Source: JADKCL01 sp031424495
GTDB taxonomy: Bacteria; Bacteroidota; Bacteroidia; J057; JADKCL01
Direction of reading: 5' to 3'
Assembly (NCBI GenBank): GCA_031424495.1
Contig: JANPHP010000270.1
Span: forward strand, 12,682-76,681
Length of the DNA stretch: 64,000 nt
Part shown: positions 34,923-44,585 of the stretch, piece by piece
Position numbering within the stretch: position 1 is the stretch's first letter
How the letters are laid out: each line of letters opens with the position of its first letter
Position numbers and translations under genes: made by a program
Notes under the pieces: generated by a model
Told to the model about the DNA's origin: nothing
The model's database searches: none
What the model saw: only the letters and a program-made list of their open reading frames with translations

Positions 34923-36329
34923 CTAACGAACCACGAATTTCTGAAATACCGTCCCCGCCCCAGACGCAATCTTTGCAGTGTACATTCCTGAAACCCATTC
35001 GCCACAATCGACCAGCTCACCAGCCACAATATCCCGATCCAGAACGATGACACCAGCCATGGAAACGACCTGCAAATGCAGACATCCGCCCAGATCACTT
35101 GTCTGGACCACTCGAAATTGCCCATCGACGAGCGAAGGCACGATGCGCGCATCTTGTGATAAGGCGGTCAAACGCTCGGTTGCAAGGTCTTGAAACAGCC
35201 ATTTCACCGCCTCGGGAAACTCCCGCGCCCAAAACCATTCACTGTGTTGGCCGTCGGCTTTGGAGACCGTGCGCAACTCGGCAGGTGAGAATCCATTTGC
35301 AAGCAGGGTATCGACCATCGCATACATATTGGGCAGCATTGATCCGCTTTCCTGCCCACCCGCACAATGGTAGATGCGCATGGGTGCTTGATGCCCACGC
35401 AGCCGCGCATGCACGTAACAGGAGTCGTCAAACCAATATGAAGGTGAAAAAATGCCGATTTTGGAGAATATATTTTGGTATTGAAGGCCACCGTATTGGC
35501 TGATCAGACCGCCGAGACTGCTGCCCATGAGTCCCGTGTTTTCACGGCTGCTGCGTGTGCGAAAATAGCTGTCGATAAAAGGCTTCAAGTCATTGACGAG
35601 CCACGCAATGTAGTCATCGCCTTGCCCGCCGCCATATTGTGTATTCACCCACGGAGAATACTCGTCGATGCGATCGCCACCGCCATTGTCGATGCCCACG
35701 ACGATCAGTTTTTTGTAGCCACTGTCTTCGCGGGCCACCATGGCCTCATCGACCGACCATTCCGTACCAAAGGCCGTTGTGACCTCATCAAAAAGATTTT
35801 GGCCATCGTGCATGTACAACACACCAAAACTGTCGGTGCTCGCATAATAATCTTGTGGCAAATACACCCAAACCTGCCGCGTGCGGCCCAATTGCGGCAT
35901 ATTGAAGAAGATCGTCAAAATATGCGTGTTGCCGACGGCGGTATGCAAGCCAGTTTGATCTTCCCAATTCCACACCGTGTCGGTGAGCGTGAGCCCATCG
36001 GCATAAGTGAATGAGCGGTTGGGCTGAAACGCACCATTGAGTTGCGTTTCGACCCGAGCCCAGTCGCCGCGCACATATTTGTATTCAATCACCTGCCCAG
36101 GCGTACCCGTAAATTGGATGGAGTAGGTGCCGTCCGGATTTTGGGTCATTGTACTCACAGCGCCGCTCTCGTTCCAAGTATTGAACGTGCCCGCCGCGTG
36201 AATCGGATCGATCAAGGGCGTGTAATAGGGGGGAGTGACCGTGAGATGGAGCGTAACCTGAGCCCGTGCAGCGTGTGAAACCAAGACCGCCAGGGCAATG
36301 CCGAGAAAATGAAGCAATCGACTTTTCAT
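34923..36329 (-). CDS. Secreted esterase with starch-binding-like and T9SS domains
   Basis: 468 aa. Signal peptide to about 23. A CBM20/CBM48-like beta-sandwich (about 25-120; AGTFNTWNESG, NPDGTYSIQFTGTPGQVIEYKYVRGDW) precedes an alpha/beta hydrolase of the enterochelin esterase/esterase D type (about 130-385). The nucleophile is in GLMGSSLGGLISQYGG, an oxyanion region in YMHDGQNLFD, and a likely His in DGQHSEWFW. A short T9SS sorting domain ends FQKFVVR. It probably cleaves an ester linked to a carbohydrate or siderophore outside the cell. Confidence 0.9.
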   Translation of the reverse strand: MKSRLLHFLGIALAVLVSHAARAQVTLHLTVTPPYYTPLIDPIHAAGTFNTWNESGAVSTMTQNPDGTYSIQFTGTPGQVIEYKYVRGDWARVETQLNGAFQPNRSFTYADGLTLTDTVWNWEDQTGLHTAVGNTHILTIFFNMPQLGRTRQVWVYLPQDYYASTDSFGVLYMHDGQNLFDEVTTAFGTEWSVDEAMVAREDSGYKKLIVVGIDNGGGDRIDEYSPWVNTQYGGGQGDDYIAWLVNDLKPFIDSYFRTRSSRENTGLMGSSLGGLISQYGGLQYQNIFSKIGIFSPSYWFDDSCYVHARLRGHQAPMRIYHCAGGQESGSMLPNMYAMVDTLLANGFSPAELRTVSKADGQHSEWFWAREFPEAVKWLFQDLATERLTALSQDARIVPSLVDGQFRVVQTSDLGGCLHLQVVSMAGVIVLDRDIVAGELVDCGEWVSGMYTAKIASGAGTVFQKFVVR

Positions 36330-36463
36330 GCACGAAATTTAAGCGTGGAAGCATTGGGAACCAAGGAATTGTTGGATATCGCGAAGTGGAATATGCCAAT
36401 CTTGCCCCTGCAACTTTGCAAAAGTCTACGCCCTCGGTATCTTGGCAATCAAATTCCAAAAAG

Positions 36464-36820
36464 ATGGCCTTCTCCTGGTTCAAGAAAAAACAAGACGCCC
36501 CGCAAGGGCCCGATTTCAGTGCGATCGACTCCGCCGAAAAGGCACAAGCCGCCTATCGCCGTGGCGAATTGGCGATGCTGTACCTATTTCCCCTCGATTT
36601 GGGTGGCCAAGAAAATGAGATGAACCGCCTCTATGTGCCGCAGGCTGTGACGATGCTCAAGGATCGCTTCGACAACCTCGTCGGCGACCTGCTCGATCAG
36701 GGCTTGGTGACGGGCTATTCAGCCCACCCCGAACACAAGGGCACGAGCTTTATCCCCAGCGCCATCGTGATGGAAGCCAAAGGCAAGGGAGGCATCACAG
36801 AGCGGATTGAGATTTGGTGA
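36464..36820 (+). CDS. Small cytoplasmic protein of unknown function
   Basis: 118 aa from ATG 36464; the frame is open further upstream but those codons read as non-coding. It starts MAFSWFKKKQD and has a compact alpha/beta body (AAYRRGELAMLYLFPLDLGG, YVPQAVTMLKDRFDNLVGDLLDQG). It ends in EIW. No family was recognised. Confidence 0.7.
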   Translation: MAFSWFKKKQDAPQGPDFSAIDSAEKAQAAYRRGELAMLYLFPLDLGGQENEMNRLYVPQAVTMLKDRFDNLVGDLLDQGLVTGYSAHPEHKGTSFIPSAIVMEAKGKGGITERIEIW

Positions 36821-37069
36821 GGGAAAGGCCTTTACACTGATTTTCAGCCTACTGAACGATCGAAAAATGCAGTGATCACAGCGAGGCTGCCAAGCCCGCG
36901 ATTTGCGTTTCTGTCGAATAATCCGCACTTTTGACAAAGCGGGAGCTACAAAAGCTGCTCGGAGTATGTGCGATGATCAGCGACCATCCAAGCACCTTGA
37001 AAACGCAATACTATCTAAAAACCAGCGCTCTGATACGATGCTCCTCGCCCAAAACCCCTAATATCCACC

Positions 37070-37567
37070 ATGCCACCCTACCATTTCCAAACCCCTGAAT
37101 TCGGGATATCCGACACAGGCATCCACCTGCTACGCGGTGGTTACAACCATGAGACGATCCAATTTGCCGATGTGGCAACTGCCGAAATCAAACGCGGCAA
37201 AGAATTCAAGAATTGGCTGATTCTATTGGTGTTCTCCAACGGGGTGATCGGCTTTGCGATTGTTTTTGCTTGGAGACTTTATCATTTTTTTCAATTGGAG
37301 TATGTATCGAGAATTTATGCGAGGGAATTCTTGGTGCCCGTAATCCCGCTATTGGTCGGCGGATATTGTCTCTACCTTTCCTTGCGCAACGGCGTCGTCT
37401 TGCGCATCGTGACCAACGATGGCAAAAACAAAATCTTCATGTTGCGGGATTTGGTGAAGGCCAATCAAATGCCGGCAGTCATTGCATTGCTGCGCAAACA
37501 ACTGGATCGCAAATTTCAAGATCAGCTCGCGTCCGCAGGAAACAAAACGACGAAATCGGTCGCTTGA
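37070..37567 (+). CDS. Two-helix membrane protein of unknown function
   Basis: 165 aa. The N-terminal 40 residues look like half of a PH-like beta sheet (FGISDTGIHLLRGGYNHETIQFADVATAEIKRG). Two transmembrane helices follow (about 48-68 and 88-108), then a cytoplasmic tail with VLRIVTNDGKNKIFML. Domain order suggests a bPH-like split by a hairpin, but this is a guess. It lies upstream of, and on the same strand as, the S9 peptidase gene. Confidence 0.66.
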   Translation: MPPYHFQTPEFGISDTGIHLLRGGYNHETIQFADVATAEIKRGKEFKNWLILLVFSNGVIGFAIVFAWRLYHFFQLEYVSRIYAREFLVPVIPLLVGGYCLYLSLRNGVVLRIVTNDGKNKIFMLRDLVKANQMPAVIALLRKQLDRKFQDQLASAGNKTTKSVA

Positions 37568-37689
37568 AGGACCACTGAAAAATAAATTGTCCCGCCCTGC
37601 AACCAAGCCTCTCCCAGCAGCGTCTCATGCCCAAACGCCGCCGCATTGGCGACGGCTTCCATTTTCGATCCACGCAATTCGCAAGAAAA

Positions 37690-39612
37690 ATGAAACTACG
37701 CATTCGTCCTCCTTACCGCAGTGGCTTGTTTGCCTTCGCCCTGCTCATCACCTTGTTGTACACAAGCTGCGCGCCCAAGGAGCCCAAGACGCCCCCACGC
37801 CCGATCCAACAATACACGATCGAGCAATTCTACAAAAACACCCAAATCGGCGGGGGCGCATGGTCGCCCGACGCATCCAAGTTGCTGGTACACAGCAATG
37901 CCACGGGTATCTACAACCTCTATGAGATCAATGTGGCAGATGGCAAAATGACGCAACTCACCCACAGCAAAGAGGAATCCTACCTCTCAGTTGGCTACCT
38001 GCCGAGCGGCGATGGCGTGCTCTACGCAGCCGACCAAGGCGGCAACGAGCTCGCCCACATCTACCTCTTGCGCGGCGACAGCAGCACCGACCTCACGCCC
38101 GGCGCCACCGAGCGTGCCGACTTCCTGAGCTGGAGCGCTGACCACAAGGCGATGTATTACATCAGCAACAAGCGCAATCCCGAGATGATGGACCTCTACA
38201 AAATGCAGCTCAGCGACTGGACATCCACCCTCATCTTTCAAAACGACGAGGCCTACGAGGTCAATGAAATCTCATGGGATGAAAAAATCATCTCCCTCGC
38301 CAAGCCTGTGACCACAAGCGAAAACCAATTGTTTTTGCGGGATATTGCGTCTGGCAAAATGACCGAATTGAGCGACAGTACGGCGCGCGGCAGCGTCGTG
38401 GGAAGCGGATTCAGCAAGGATGGCGCACACTATTATTACCTCACCAACGGCGGCACGGAATTCAATCATTTGGTCGAATATGACTTCGCCACAGGAACGA
38501 AAAAAACCATTTTTGAGGCCAAGTGGGATGTGCAATACAGCTACCTCAGCGAGCATGAAAAATACCGCGTGGTCGCCATCAATGAAGATGGCAAAAACGC
38601 ACTCAAAGTCCTCGACAGCAAGACGATGCAAGCAGTCGAGTTCCCCGCAATCCCTGACGGTGACATCACCGCCGTGAATATCAGCGATGATGAAAAGTGG
38701 ATGCGCCTCACCGTGGGCAGCTCCAAAGCCCCCGCCAATATTTATGCCTACAACTTCGCCACCAAGGAACTCAAAAAACTCACCAACACCCTCAATCCCG
38801 AGATCAATGCCGACGACTTGGTGACTGCCGAAGTCGTGCGCTTCAAGAGTTTTGATGGCTTGGAAATCCCAGCTATCTATTTCAAGCCCCTCATGGCCAC
38901 GCCCGACAGCCTCTCCCCTGCCCTCGTGCTCGTGCACGGCGGCCCCGGCGGACAGTCGCGCATCGGCTACAACAATGCGCTCGTGCAATACCTTGTGAAC
39001 CACGGCTACGCTGTGCTCGCCGTGAACAACCGCGGCAGCGGCGGCTATGGCCGCAGCTTCAACCAAATGGACGACCGCAACCATGGCGACAAAGACCTCA
39101 AGGATTGCATCTGGGGCAAGAAATGGCTGCAATCTCAAAACTACATCGACAGCACCAAGATCGGCATCATCGGCGGCAGTTATGGAGGCTTCATGACCAT
39201 GTGTGCCATGACCACAACGCCGGATGAATTCAAGGTCGGCGTCAATTTCTTTGGGGTCACCAATTGGCTGCGCACATTGCGGTCATTTCCGCCCTACTGG
39301 GCCTCTTTCAAGCAAGCGCTGTATGCCGAGATGGGCGATCCAAGCACGGCAGACAGCGTGCGCCTGCGCAATATCTCCCCGCTCTTTCACGCCGACCAAG
39401 TCAAGCACCCCATCATGGTGCTCCAAGGCGCCAACGATCCCCGCGTGCTCAAGATCGAAAGCGATGAAATCGTGGCCGCCGTCCAGAAAAACAATGTCGT
39501 CGCCGAATATGACGTCTTCCCCGACGAAGGCCACGGCTTCCTCAAAAAAGAAAATGAGATCAAGGGTTATGCAGATGTGCTAAAGTTTCTGGACAAATAC
39601 CTCAAGAATTAA
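37690..39612 (+). CDS. S9 family (prolyl oligopeptidase-like) peptidase, lipoprotein
   Basis: 640 aa from ATG 37690, which gives a lipoprotein signal ending LLYTSC (Cys about 25). An N-terminal beta-propeller (about 50-370; IGGGAWSPDASKLL, GDGVLYAADQGG) gates a C-terminal alpha/beta hydrolase. In the latter, nucleophile Ser is in GGSYGGFMT (about 500), Asp in GANDPRVLKIES (about 585), and His in DEGHGFLKKEN (about 617). It removes short peptides, probably in the periplasm or at the surface. Two adjacent hairpins follow the stop. Confidence 0.94.
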   Translation: MKLRIRPPYRSGLFAFALLITLLYTSCAPKEPKTPPRPIQQYTIEQFYKNTQIGGGAWSPDASKLLVHSNATGIYNLYEINVADGKMTQLTHSKEESYLSVGYLPSGDGVLYAADQGGNELAHIYLLRGDSSTDLTPGATERADFLSWSADHKAMYYISNKRNPEMMDLYKMQLSDWTSTLIFQNDEAYEVNEISWDEKIISLAKPVTTSENQLFLRDIASGKMTELSDSTARGSVVGSGFSKDGAHYYYLTNGGTEFNHLVEYDFATGTKKTIFEAKWDVQYSYLSEHEKYRVVAINEDGKNALKVLDSKTMQAVEFPAIPDGDITAVNISDDEKWMRLTVGSSKAPANIYAYNFATKELKKLTNTLNPEINADDLVTAEVVRFKSFDGLEIPAIYFKPLMATPDSLSPALVLVHGGPGGQSRIGYNNALVQYLVNHGYAVLAVNNRGSGGYGRSFNQMDDRNHGDKDLKDCIWGKKWLQSQNYIDSTKIGIIGGSYGGFMTMCAMTTTPDEFKVGVNFFGVTNWLRTLRSFPPYWASFKQALYAEMGDPSTADSVRLRNISPLFHADQVKHPIMVLQGANDPRVLKIESDEIVAAVQKNNVVAEYDVFPDEGHGFLKKENEIKGYADVLKFLDKYLKN

Positions 39613-39646
39613 CAGTGAATCCCGCATCGGGATCGCCTAAGGCAAT

Positions 39647-39748
39647 GATGAATGATGCCTTTGCTTTGTGAAGGCATCATTCATCGTTCTCCAATATCAT
39701 GTCCGATGAAAAATGCCTCCACTCCAGCAGGCATTTTTCATCGGACAT
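39647..39748. repeat. Two adjacent perfect hairpins after the S9 peptidase
   Basis: The first has 15-bp arms GATGAATGATGCCTT (39647-39661) and its complement at 39671-39685. The second has 20-bp arms starting ATGTCCGATGAAAAATG (39699-39718) with the complement at 39729-39748. Loops are 9 and 10 nt. No T-run follows either stem, so they are probably not simple intrinsic terminators; they could stabilise mRNA or be remnants of a palindromic element. Confidence 0.75.
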
Positions 39749-39814
39749 TATTCATTGTAGTGTGTAACCATTCCTCCTCCAAGCATTTCAGCAATAAACC
39801 CACTCCCGAAAAAT

Positions 39815-40438
39815 ATGAAATACAGCATTACCCTCCTGATCTTGCTCGCTTGCACGCTCGCGCTCAGCGCCCAGTCCAAAAAGAATCTCAGTATGAAGTA
39901 CATGCTGAGTGGCTACCTCTTTGCCGGGACTGTGCGTGAAGATACCAATGCTTCAGGTGGATTTGCCGACAGCGACAATGTGCCCAAGAACCTCTCTAAG
40001 GGGTTCAAAACCAGTAAAACTGGCCTTTTCATCTACGTCGACACACTTTCTCACGCGACCTTCGCACAGAAATACAATGGCTATAAGCTCTTCATTGTGA
40101 ACAAAACCGATGTCGAGGTTGGCATACCTGCCTCCGACGGCTGTTTGAATGCCGTTGCCGAGGCTTGGGTCGATGGCAAATGGCAGGCCGTCGAGTACTA
40201 TCCCAGCAGTTGGTGTGGCAACAGCTACCACACCGTCTTTGCCAAGCCCAACCAATTTTGGGAATTTGTCGTGCCACAATATACCGGCGAGCTACCTACC
40301 AAAATACGGTACCGCCTGCAATTAAAAGGAAACAAATGCATCTATTCCAATGAATTCAGGGCAGGCATCAACCGCAAACAACTGGGCGAAAAACAAGAGC
40401 ATGAATCGCAAGGGTTGATGGATCCATATACGGATTGA
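39815..40438 (+). CDS. Small secreted protein of unknown function
   Basis: 207 aa. Signal peptide MKYSITLLILLACTLALSAQ. The mature domain is beta-rich with YNGYKLFIVNKTDVEVGI, a Cys in SDGCLNAV and another in SSWCGNSYHTVF, and LRLQ-like strands near the end, suggesting an Ig-like fold with a disulfide. No T9SS tail. Not assigned to a family. Confidence 0.76.
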   Translation: MKYSITLLILLACTLALSAQSKKNLSMKYMLSGYLFAGTVREDTNASGGFADSDNVPKNLSKGFKTSKTGLFIYVDTLSHATFAQKYNGYKLFIVNKTDVEVGIPASDGCLNAVAEAWVDGKWQAVEYYPSSWCGNSYHTVFAKPNQFWEFVVPQYTGELPTKIRYRLQLKGNKCIYSNEFRAGINRKQLGEKQEHESQGLMDPYTD

Positions 40439-40801
40439 TGGGGGATGAACCATGTGCGGAACGGTGATATTTATGTAAGCACGCCATGCGGCCAATTGTA
40501 TTTTTGTAGGCACGCCATGCATGGCATGCCTACAAAATATTACCCCAAATGATCAATATCCCCGCACAAAATCATCAGACAACGTCGACATCGTCAATTT
40601 GCCCAAAGGGTTGTGCGGGTTGATTTGCGGCATTGTTTGCGACCGCCGCCTGAGACGTCATATCGATGGGCATGGGGCTCCCACTCGCTAAACCGGACGT
40701 GCATCAGCCCACGCCTCTTGTTGATGTCCTCGCTGTCAATTATCTTGCAGCCCCAAAGGAGCGTTTTTCATTCCTTTTTGAATCCGATTTGCAGTATCGC
40801 T
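40439..40801. other. Intergenic region with one strong hairpin
   Basis: A hairpin at about 40502-40538 pairs TTTTGTAGGCACGCCATGC with a near-complementary arm ending GCCTACAAAAT; the sequence ACGCCATGC also occurs once just before it. The remaining about 260 bp up to ATG 40802 hold a possible promoter, TATCTTGC near 40740, one mismatch from the -7 consensus. Nothing coding is seen although the frame of the next gene happens to stay open. Confidence 0.55.
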
Positions 40802-42979
40802 ATGAAAAAGTTGCTTATGCTGCTGTGCTTGCTGTTCGCTTGCATTGCCCACCAAGCCCAAGTCAATACCGTCACCTATGCCGGCGGCAGCGGCAAGGAG
40901 ACTTTTTACGATGTGATGCAAATCACCGACGGATCGTTTTTGGTTTCGGGATATGCTGAGGACCTCAATTGGATCCCCGCGAATGTGCCGCTGACGGTAC
41001 TCACATATACCGGCAACATCCCCAATTCGCTGGGCACCAACCGCTTTGGATTCATCATGCAACTGTCGGAGGATATGTCGACGATCCTGAATGTCGCGCA
41101 TTTCCCGCAGGGCGCCGTCGAGGACATCCGCTTCTTGAAGACGAATACGCTCCCCTACCAAGGCACGGGCGATCTCTATATCAGCGCCTCTACGGCAGAT
41201 ACTTATGCGAATGACGGCGGCTATATCATCGCCAAGCTCGACCACAATTTTGTGAACGGCGTGCCCACGACCCTCTCATGGTTCAAGATTGTCTGGGCGG
41301 AGGCGGGCCCCAAAGACACCCAACCTTGGGACGTGACGAGCAACGGCGAGGTCTATTATGTCTCCGGCCAAAACCATGCTGCCGATTGGAGCGCCATGTA
41401 TTGCCTCGACAATATGGGTAACCGCAAGATCGTCCCCAATTGGCGCACGCACTGGCTAACGGCAGGTGGCGAATGGAAAGGTACGCCTGCAAGCGCTGCG
41501 CCCAGCGCTGTGAATTACAGCGGCATCGCATTCAAGATCGGTGGCCGCTGCGAATTGCGTTCTTGGTCACAAACAGAGTTTGATGCCACGACCACCGACG
41601 GCAATGGCGGCACCCGCAAGGGCACTTGGCCCGCAGATTTCCTCTTCAGCACACCCTGTGATCCGCTTTCGCCGACCGCCAGTGGCGGCGGCTACAATGG
41701 CTATTCACCTGAGAGCTGCTGCCCAGTCTGGGGCGCAAGCTGCGTCGCCGTCGACAAGCGCAACAATTACATGTACCTCGGCATCAACTTTAAGAGTTAT
41801 TCCAACCCTGCGAATTCGCCCGACTTTGAGCCGGCCGTGATCTGCTTTGATGAGACGGGAACGATGGTCTGGTGGAGCCGCCTCTACCATGAAATCACCC
41901 CTGCGGGCGATACCCTGTACAGCCTGCCCGACCAATATGTGGATGCGCTCGCCATCGACTATGCCCACGACAAGCTCGTCGTGGGTGCCCGCGCCCATGG
42001 CAACAATACCGAGAACCTCTGGGAGGGCAATACGATTGCCGCCAATCCGAGTGCCAAGGGCTTCCAAAACCAATTCACAGGCACCAATGGCAATATCCAC
42101 GAGAGCTGGATCGGCAAGTTGCGCCTCAACGACGGCACCCTCACCAACAGCACCTATATGGCGGAGCTGTTTGAGGGCACTGGTTCGCTCGGCACGCAGC
42201 ATCCGGACCCCAACTTGGCAGGTTGGCCCGATCCCAACACGGGTTGGCCCAATGTGAACACGACCCGCTTGAGCAAAAACAATTTGAAAGTGAGCAGCAC
42301 GGGCCAAGTGATCGTCGTCGGTGTGGGCCGCCGCACCATCACAACCGTCAATGCCTATCAGCGCAATATTTCGCCGTGGTCGACGGGGCTGGGCTGCTGG
42401 AACAATTTTGTGCGGATGTATGACCCGACGCTGGGCGTGCCCAAGTACAGCTCGCTCATCGTGGGCGCGTGGGACACGCTCACGCAAGCCGGCGGCGACA
42501 ATACAGAGATGTTTGCAGCCTACAAAACCTCCAAAGGCATCGTCTGCGTCGGCCGCCAAAAAGCCGCCAATGGCCTGCCCGTCGGCAACAACCTGCCCCT
42601 GAGCAACGTGCCCACATGGGGCACCAATGCCCCCAACAACGAAACCGCAGTGCTCATCTATTACCAAGACGACAGCCTGGAAAATGCGACGGATGTGATC
42701 ACGGGCATCGCGCCCAGCGGTCCCTACACCGCGCAATATGCAGGCCGCTGCTACCCGAATCCAACGAAAGGGGAGGTGCAAATCATGCTGCCCTATGAGG
42801 TGGAGGCTTTTGACTTTGCGGTGTCGAATGTATTGGGGCAGGTCGTGCAATCGGGGCATCGTGCGCTTGGGGATGCTTTTAGGCACTTTGATCTTTCGGA
42901 TGCTGTGGATGGGGTTTATTTTATTGCGGTGCGGAGTGAGCGTGGGACTTGGGGGTATCGGGTTGTGAAGGGGGAGTGA
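40802..42979 (+). CDS. T9SS type A sorting domain-containing secreted protein
   Basis: 725 aa from ATG 40802 (the frame is open for 63 more codons upstream, but the signal peptide MKKLLMLLCLLFACIAHQAQ begins here). The body reads as a beta-propeller-like protein with motifs such as YAGGSGKETFYDVMQITDGSFLVSGY near the start, common in Bacteroidota SBBP-like proteins. The sorting domain (about 650-725) has CYPNPTKGEVQIMLPYEVEAF and DGVYFIAVRSERG. Surface-exposed or released. Confidence 0.86.
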   Translation: MKKLLMLLCLLFACIAHQAQVNTVTYAGGSGKETFYDVMQITDGSFLVSGYAEDLNWIPANVPLTVLTYTGNIPNSLGTNRFGFIMQLSEDMSTILNVAHFPQGAVEDIRFLKTNTLPYQGTGDLYISASTADTYANDGGYIIAKLDHNFVNGVPTTLSWFKIVWAEAGPKDTQPWDVTSNGEVYYVSGQNHAADWSAMYCLDNMGNRKIVPNWRTHWLTAGGEWKGTPASAAPSAVNYSGIAFKIGGRCELRSWSQTEFDATTTDGNGGTRKGTWPADFLFSTPCDPLSPTASGGGYNGYSPESCCPVWGASCVAVDKRNNYMYLGINFKSYSNPANSPDFEPAVICFDETGTMVWWSRLYHEITPAGDTLYSLPDQYVDALAIDYAHDKLVVGARAHGNNTENLWEGNTIAANPSAKGFQNQFTGTNGNIHESWIGKLRLNDGTLTNSTYMAELFEGTGSLGTQHPDPNLAGWPDPNTGWPNVNTTRLSKNNLKVSSTGQVIVVGVGRRTITTVNAYQRNISPWSTGLGCWNNFVRMYDPTLGVPKYSSLIVGAWDTLTQAGGDNTEMFAAYKTSKGIVCVGRQKAANGLPVGNNLPLSNVPTWGTNAPNNETAVLIYYQDDSLENATDVITGIAPSGPYTAQYAGRCYPNPTKGEVQIMLPYEVEAFDFAVSNVLGQVVQSGHRALGDAFRHFDLSDAVDGVYFIAVRSERGTWGYRVVKGE

Positions 42980-43004
42980 ATGTTGTGAATTGAGATTGTG
43001 CGTA

Positions 43005-43074
43005 AAAACCGCAAAGGTCGCAAGGAACGCAGAGAACAATACATGCTCTGCGGCCTTTGCGACCTTTGCGGTTT
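43005..43074. terminator. Long near-perfect hairpin between convergent genes
   Basis: A 30-bp arm beginning AAAACCGCAAAGGTCGC (43005-43034) faces its near-complement at 43045-43074, with a few mismatches and an 11-nt loop. AT-rich bases lie on both sides (CGTAAAAA, TTTTATCTT). It may act as a bidirectional terminator for the T9SS gene and the epimerase gene. Confidence 0.6.
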
Positions 43075-43122
43075 TATCTTGACGAGCCTCGCTTTTGGAA
43101 TATTGCGATCCCCCGCCTCGCC

Positions 43123-44046
43123 CTACTTCAGCGCCGCAACCACCTGCTTCACAGCCTCCGCATTGCTCGTCGGCGTATAATTAAAACGCTTGTTGAATTT
43201 GCTGGAGTCGAAGACGTAGGCGCGGTCGTATTGGTAGCGCATTTCGTACATCTCGCCGACGATGGGGATGAAGATGCCGAGCAATTTGATGCCCCAACTT
43301 GGGAGGACGCTGACTTTGTCTTTGCCGCCCATTTCGTTAGCGAAGAGCTTTACCCATTGCCTTGCGGTGATGGGCGTGGGGTCCACGGGCAGGTTCCAGA
43401 TTTGGTTGAATGCGTCGGGCGTGTTGCCGAGCATGGCTGTGCCCTTGGCGAGGTCGGGCGTGTAGCCGGTCGTGTGCACAATATCGGCATTGCAAAACCA
43501 TTGCGCTGCCTTGCCCTTGGCAATATTGTCATACACGAGGTTCATGAGCATGCTTTTGTCCTTGATCGGACCGAAGAAATCTGGGGCACGGGCAATGATG
43601 GCATTCAATTTACCTGCCTCAACATTCTCCAAAATATGACGGTCTACCCAAGCCCGCACTTCCCCCTTTTTGGAGCTGGGACTGATGGGGGATGTCTCCG
43701 TAATATGCTTGACATTGTCGCCGCCGATGGCATAGACGTTGTCAAAAAAGACAAGCTTACTGTTGTGGGCGATGCAGGCTGCGACGACATCTTTGATGAG
43801 GGCAGGCCACCTTTCTTGCCAGAGTTTGGTCTTGTAGTCAAAGCCGACGACGAGGTAACAAACCTCGCTGCCCGCCACGGCCTTGGAGACGCCTTCGGCT
43901 GTCGTGAGGTCGGCCGGAAAAAGGGTGTCGGTCGCATTGACCTTTTTGGGATTGCGGCCCACGAGACGAATGTCGGTGGTATAGGCTGTGAGCGCCTTGG
44001 CCAATTCAACGCCGATGGCGCCGCCAGCTCCTAAGATCGTATGCAT
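43123..44046 (-). CDS. NAD-dependent epimerase/dehydratase (extended SDR)
   Basis: 307 aa. The Rossmann nucleotide loop GAGGAIG (6-12) begins right after the start. LVGRNP and PADLTTAE fit the cofactor-binding turns. The usual YxxxK is replaced in the region after FFDNVYAIGG, suggesting an atypical SDR like those reducing or binding NADP without classical catalysis. C-terminal helices (GIKLLGIFIPIVGEMYEM) resemble the NAD-binding epimerase family of plants and Bacteroidota. Cytoplasmic; substrate unknown. Confidence 0.87.
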   Translation of the reverse strand: MHTILGAGGAIGVELAKALTAYTTDIRLVGRNPKKVNATDTLFPADLTTAEGVSKAVAGSEVCYLVVGFDYKTKLWQERWPALIKDVVAACIAHNSKLVFFDNVYAIGGDNVKHITETSPISPSSKKGEVRAWVDRHILENVEAGKLNAIIARAPDFFGPIKDKSMLMNLVYDNIAKGKAAQWFCNADIVHTTGYTPDLAKGTAMLGNTPDAFNQIWNLPVDPTPITARQWVKLFANEMGGKDKVSVLPSWGIKLLGIFIPIVGEMYEMRYQYDRAYVFDSSKFNKRFNYTPTSNAEAVKQVVAALK

Positions 44047-44143
44047 AGTGAATGCAGTTGAGGGTGAAAAGAGTGGAACTCAAGCCACGGTTATTTGTTT
44101 AGCAAGCGAAGCGCTTTGCGAAAAGCCGCATCGGCACGACGCG

Positions 44144-44554
44144 CTAGACATTCAGCAACTCACCATTGATGATGTCAAACGTGAAGACGCCCTCAAAATC
44201 CTCCCAATGCTCCTGGATATAGAGGCTGTCGTTGAAATAATCCATTTCTTCGTCCTCGTCGCCATGCATCTCAAAGCGGGCCGTGCAGCTCGCTACCGCC
44301 GTCTTGAGGTCGGAGTCGCCTTTCAATATCTCGGCCATCTCCTTGGACTCGGCCAAGACTGTCGGCGCATCGTTGTAGTGGATCGTGAATACATAATCTC
44401 CCAAGCTCAGCTTGAGCTGATTGCCATCGAGCTTGAGGTCAAACAGGTCGTCTGACTCGCTATACCAAGTATAGAGCTTGTCTTTCAATGCTTTCAAACT
44501 GGCGTCAGAGCCGGGGGCGATGAGCCCGAAATATTGATAATAGTTGTATCCCAT
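44144..44554 (-). CDS. Small acidic protein of unknown function
   Basis: 136 aa from ATG 44554 (MGYNYYQYFGLIAPGSD). It is acidic, with GDEDEEMDYFNDSL near the C-terminus, and its strands suggest a single alpha/beta domain (LYTWYSESDDLFDLKLDGNQLKLSLGDY). An open extension of 20 codons upstream is basic and overlaps the previous gene; it is judged non-coding. Not recognised. Confidence 0.68.
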   Translation of the reverse strand: MGYNYYQYFGLIAPGSDASLKALKDKLYTWYSESDDLFDLKLDGNQLKLSLGDYVFTIHYNDAPTVLAESKEMAEILKGDSDLKTAVASCTARFEMHGDEDEEMDYFNDSLYIQEHWEDFEGVFTFDIINGELLNV

Positions 44555-44585
44555 TGGATGCGGATTGATATGAATTTCTTTCCTT

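Noticed and set aside
41705..43039. A 444-codon minus-strand open frame over a T9SS gene.
   Set aside because: The plus-strand protein has a signal peptide and sorting domain; the minus frame is His/Arg/Ala-rich without motifs, an antisense shadow in GC-rich DNA.
43123..44046. The SDR considered as a sugar-nucleotide 4,6-dehydratase or UDP-glucose epimerase.
   Set aside because: No clear YxxxK catalytic pair at the expected position and no sugar-nucleotide genes nearby; only the general family is claimed.
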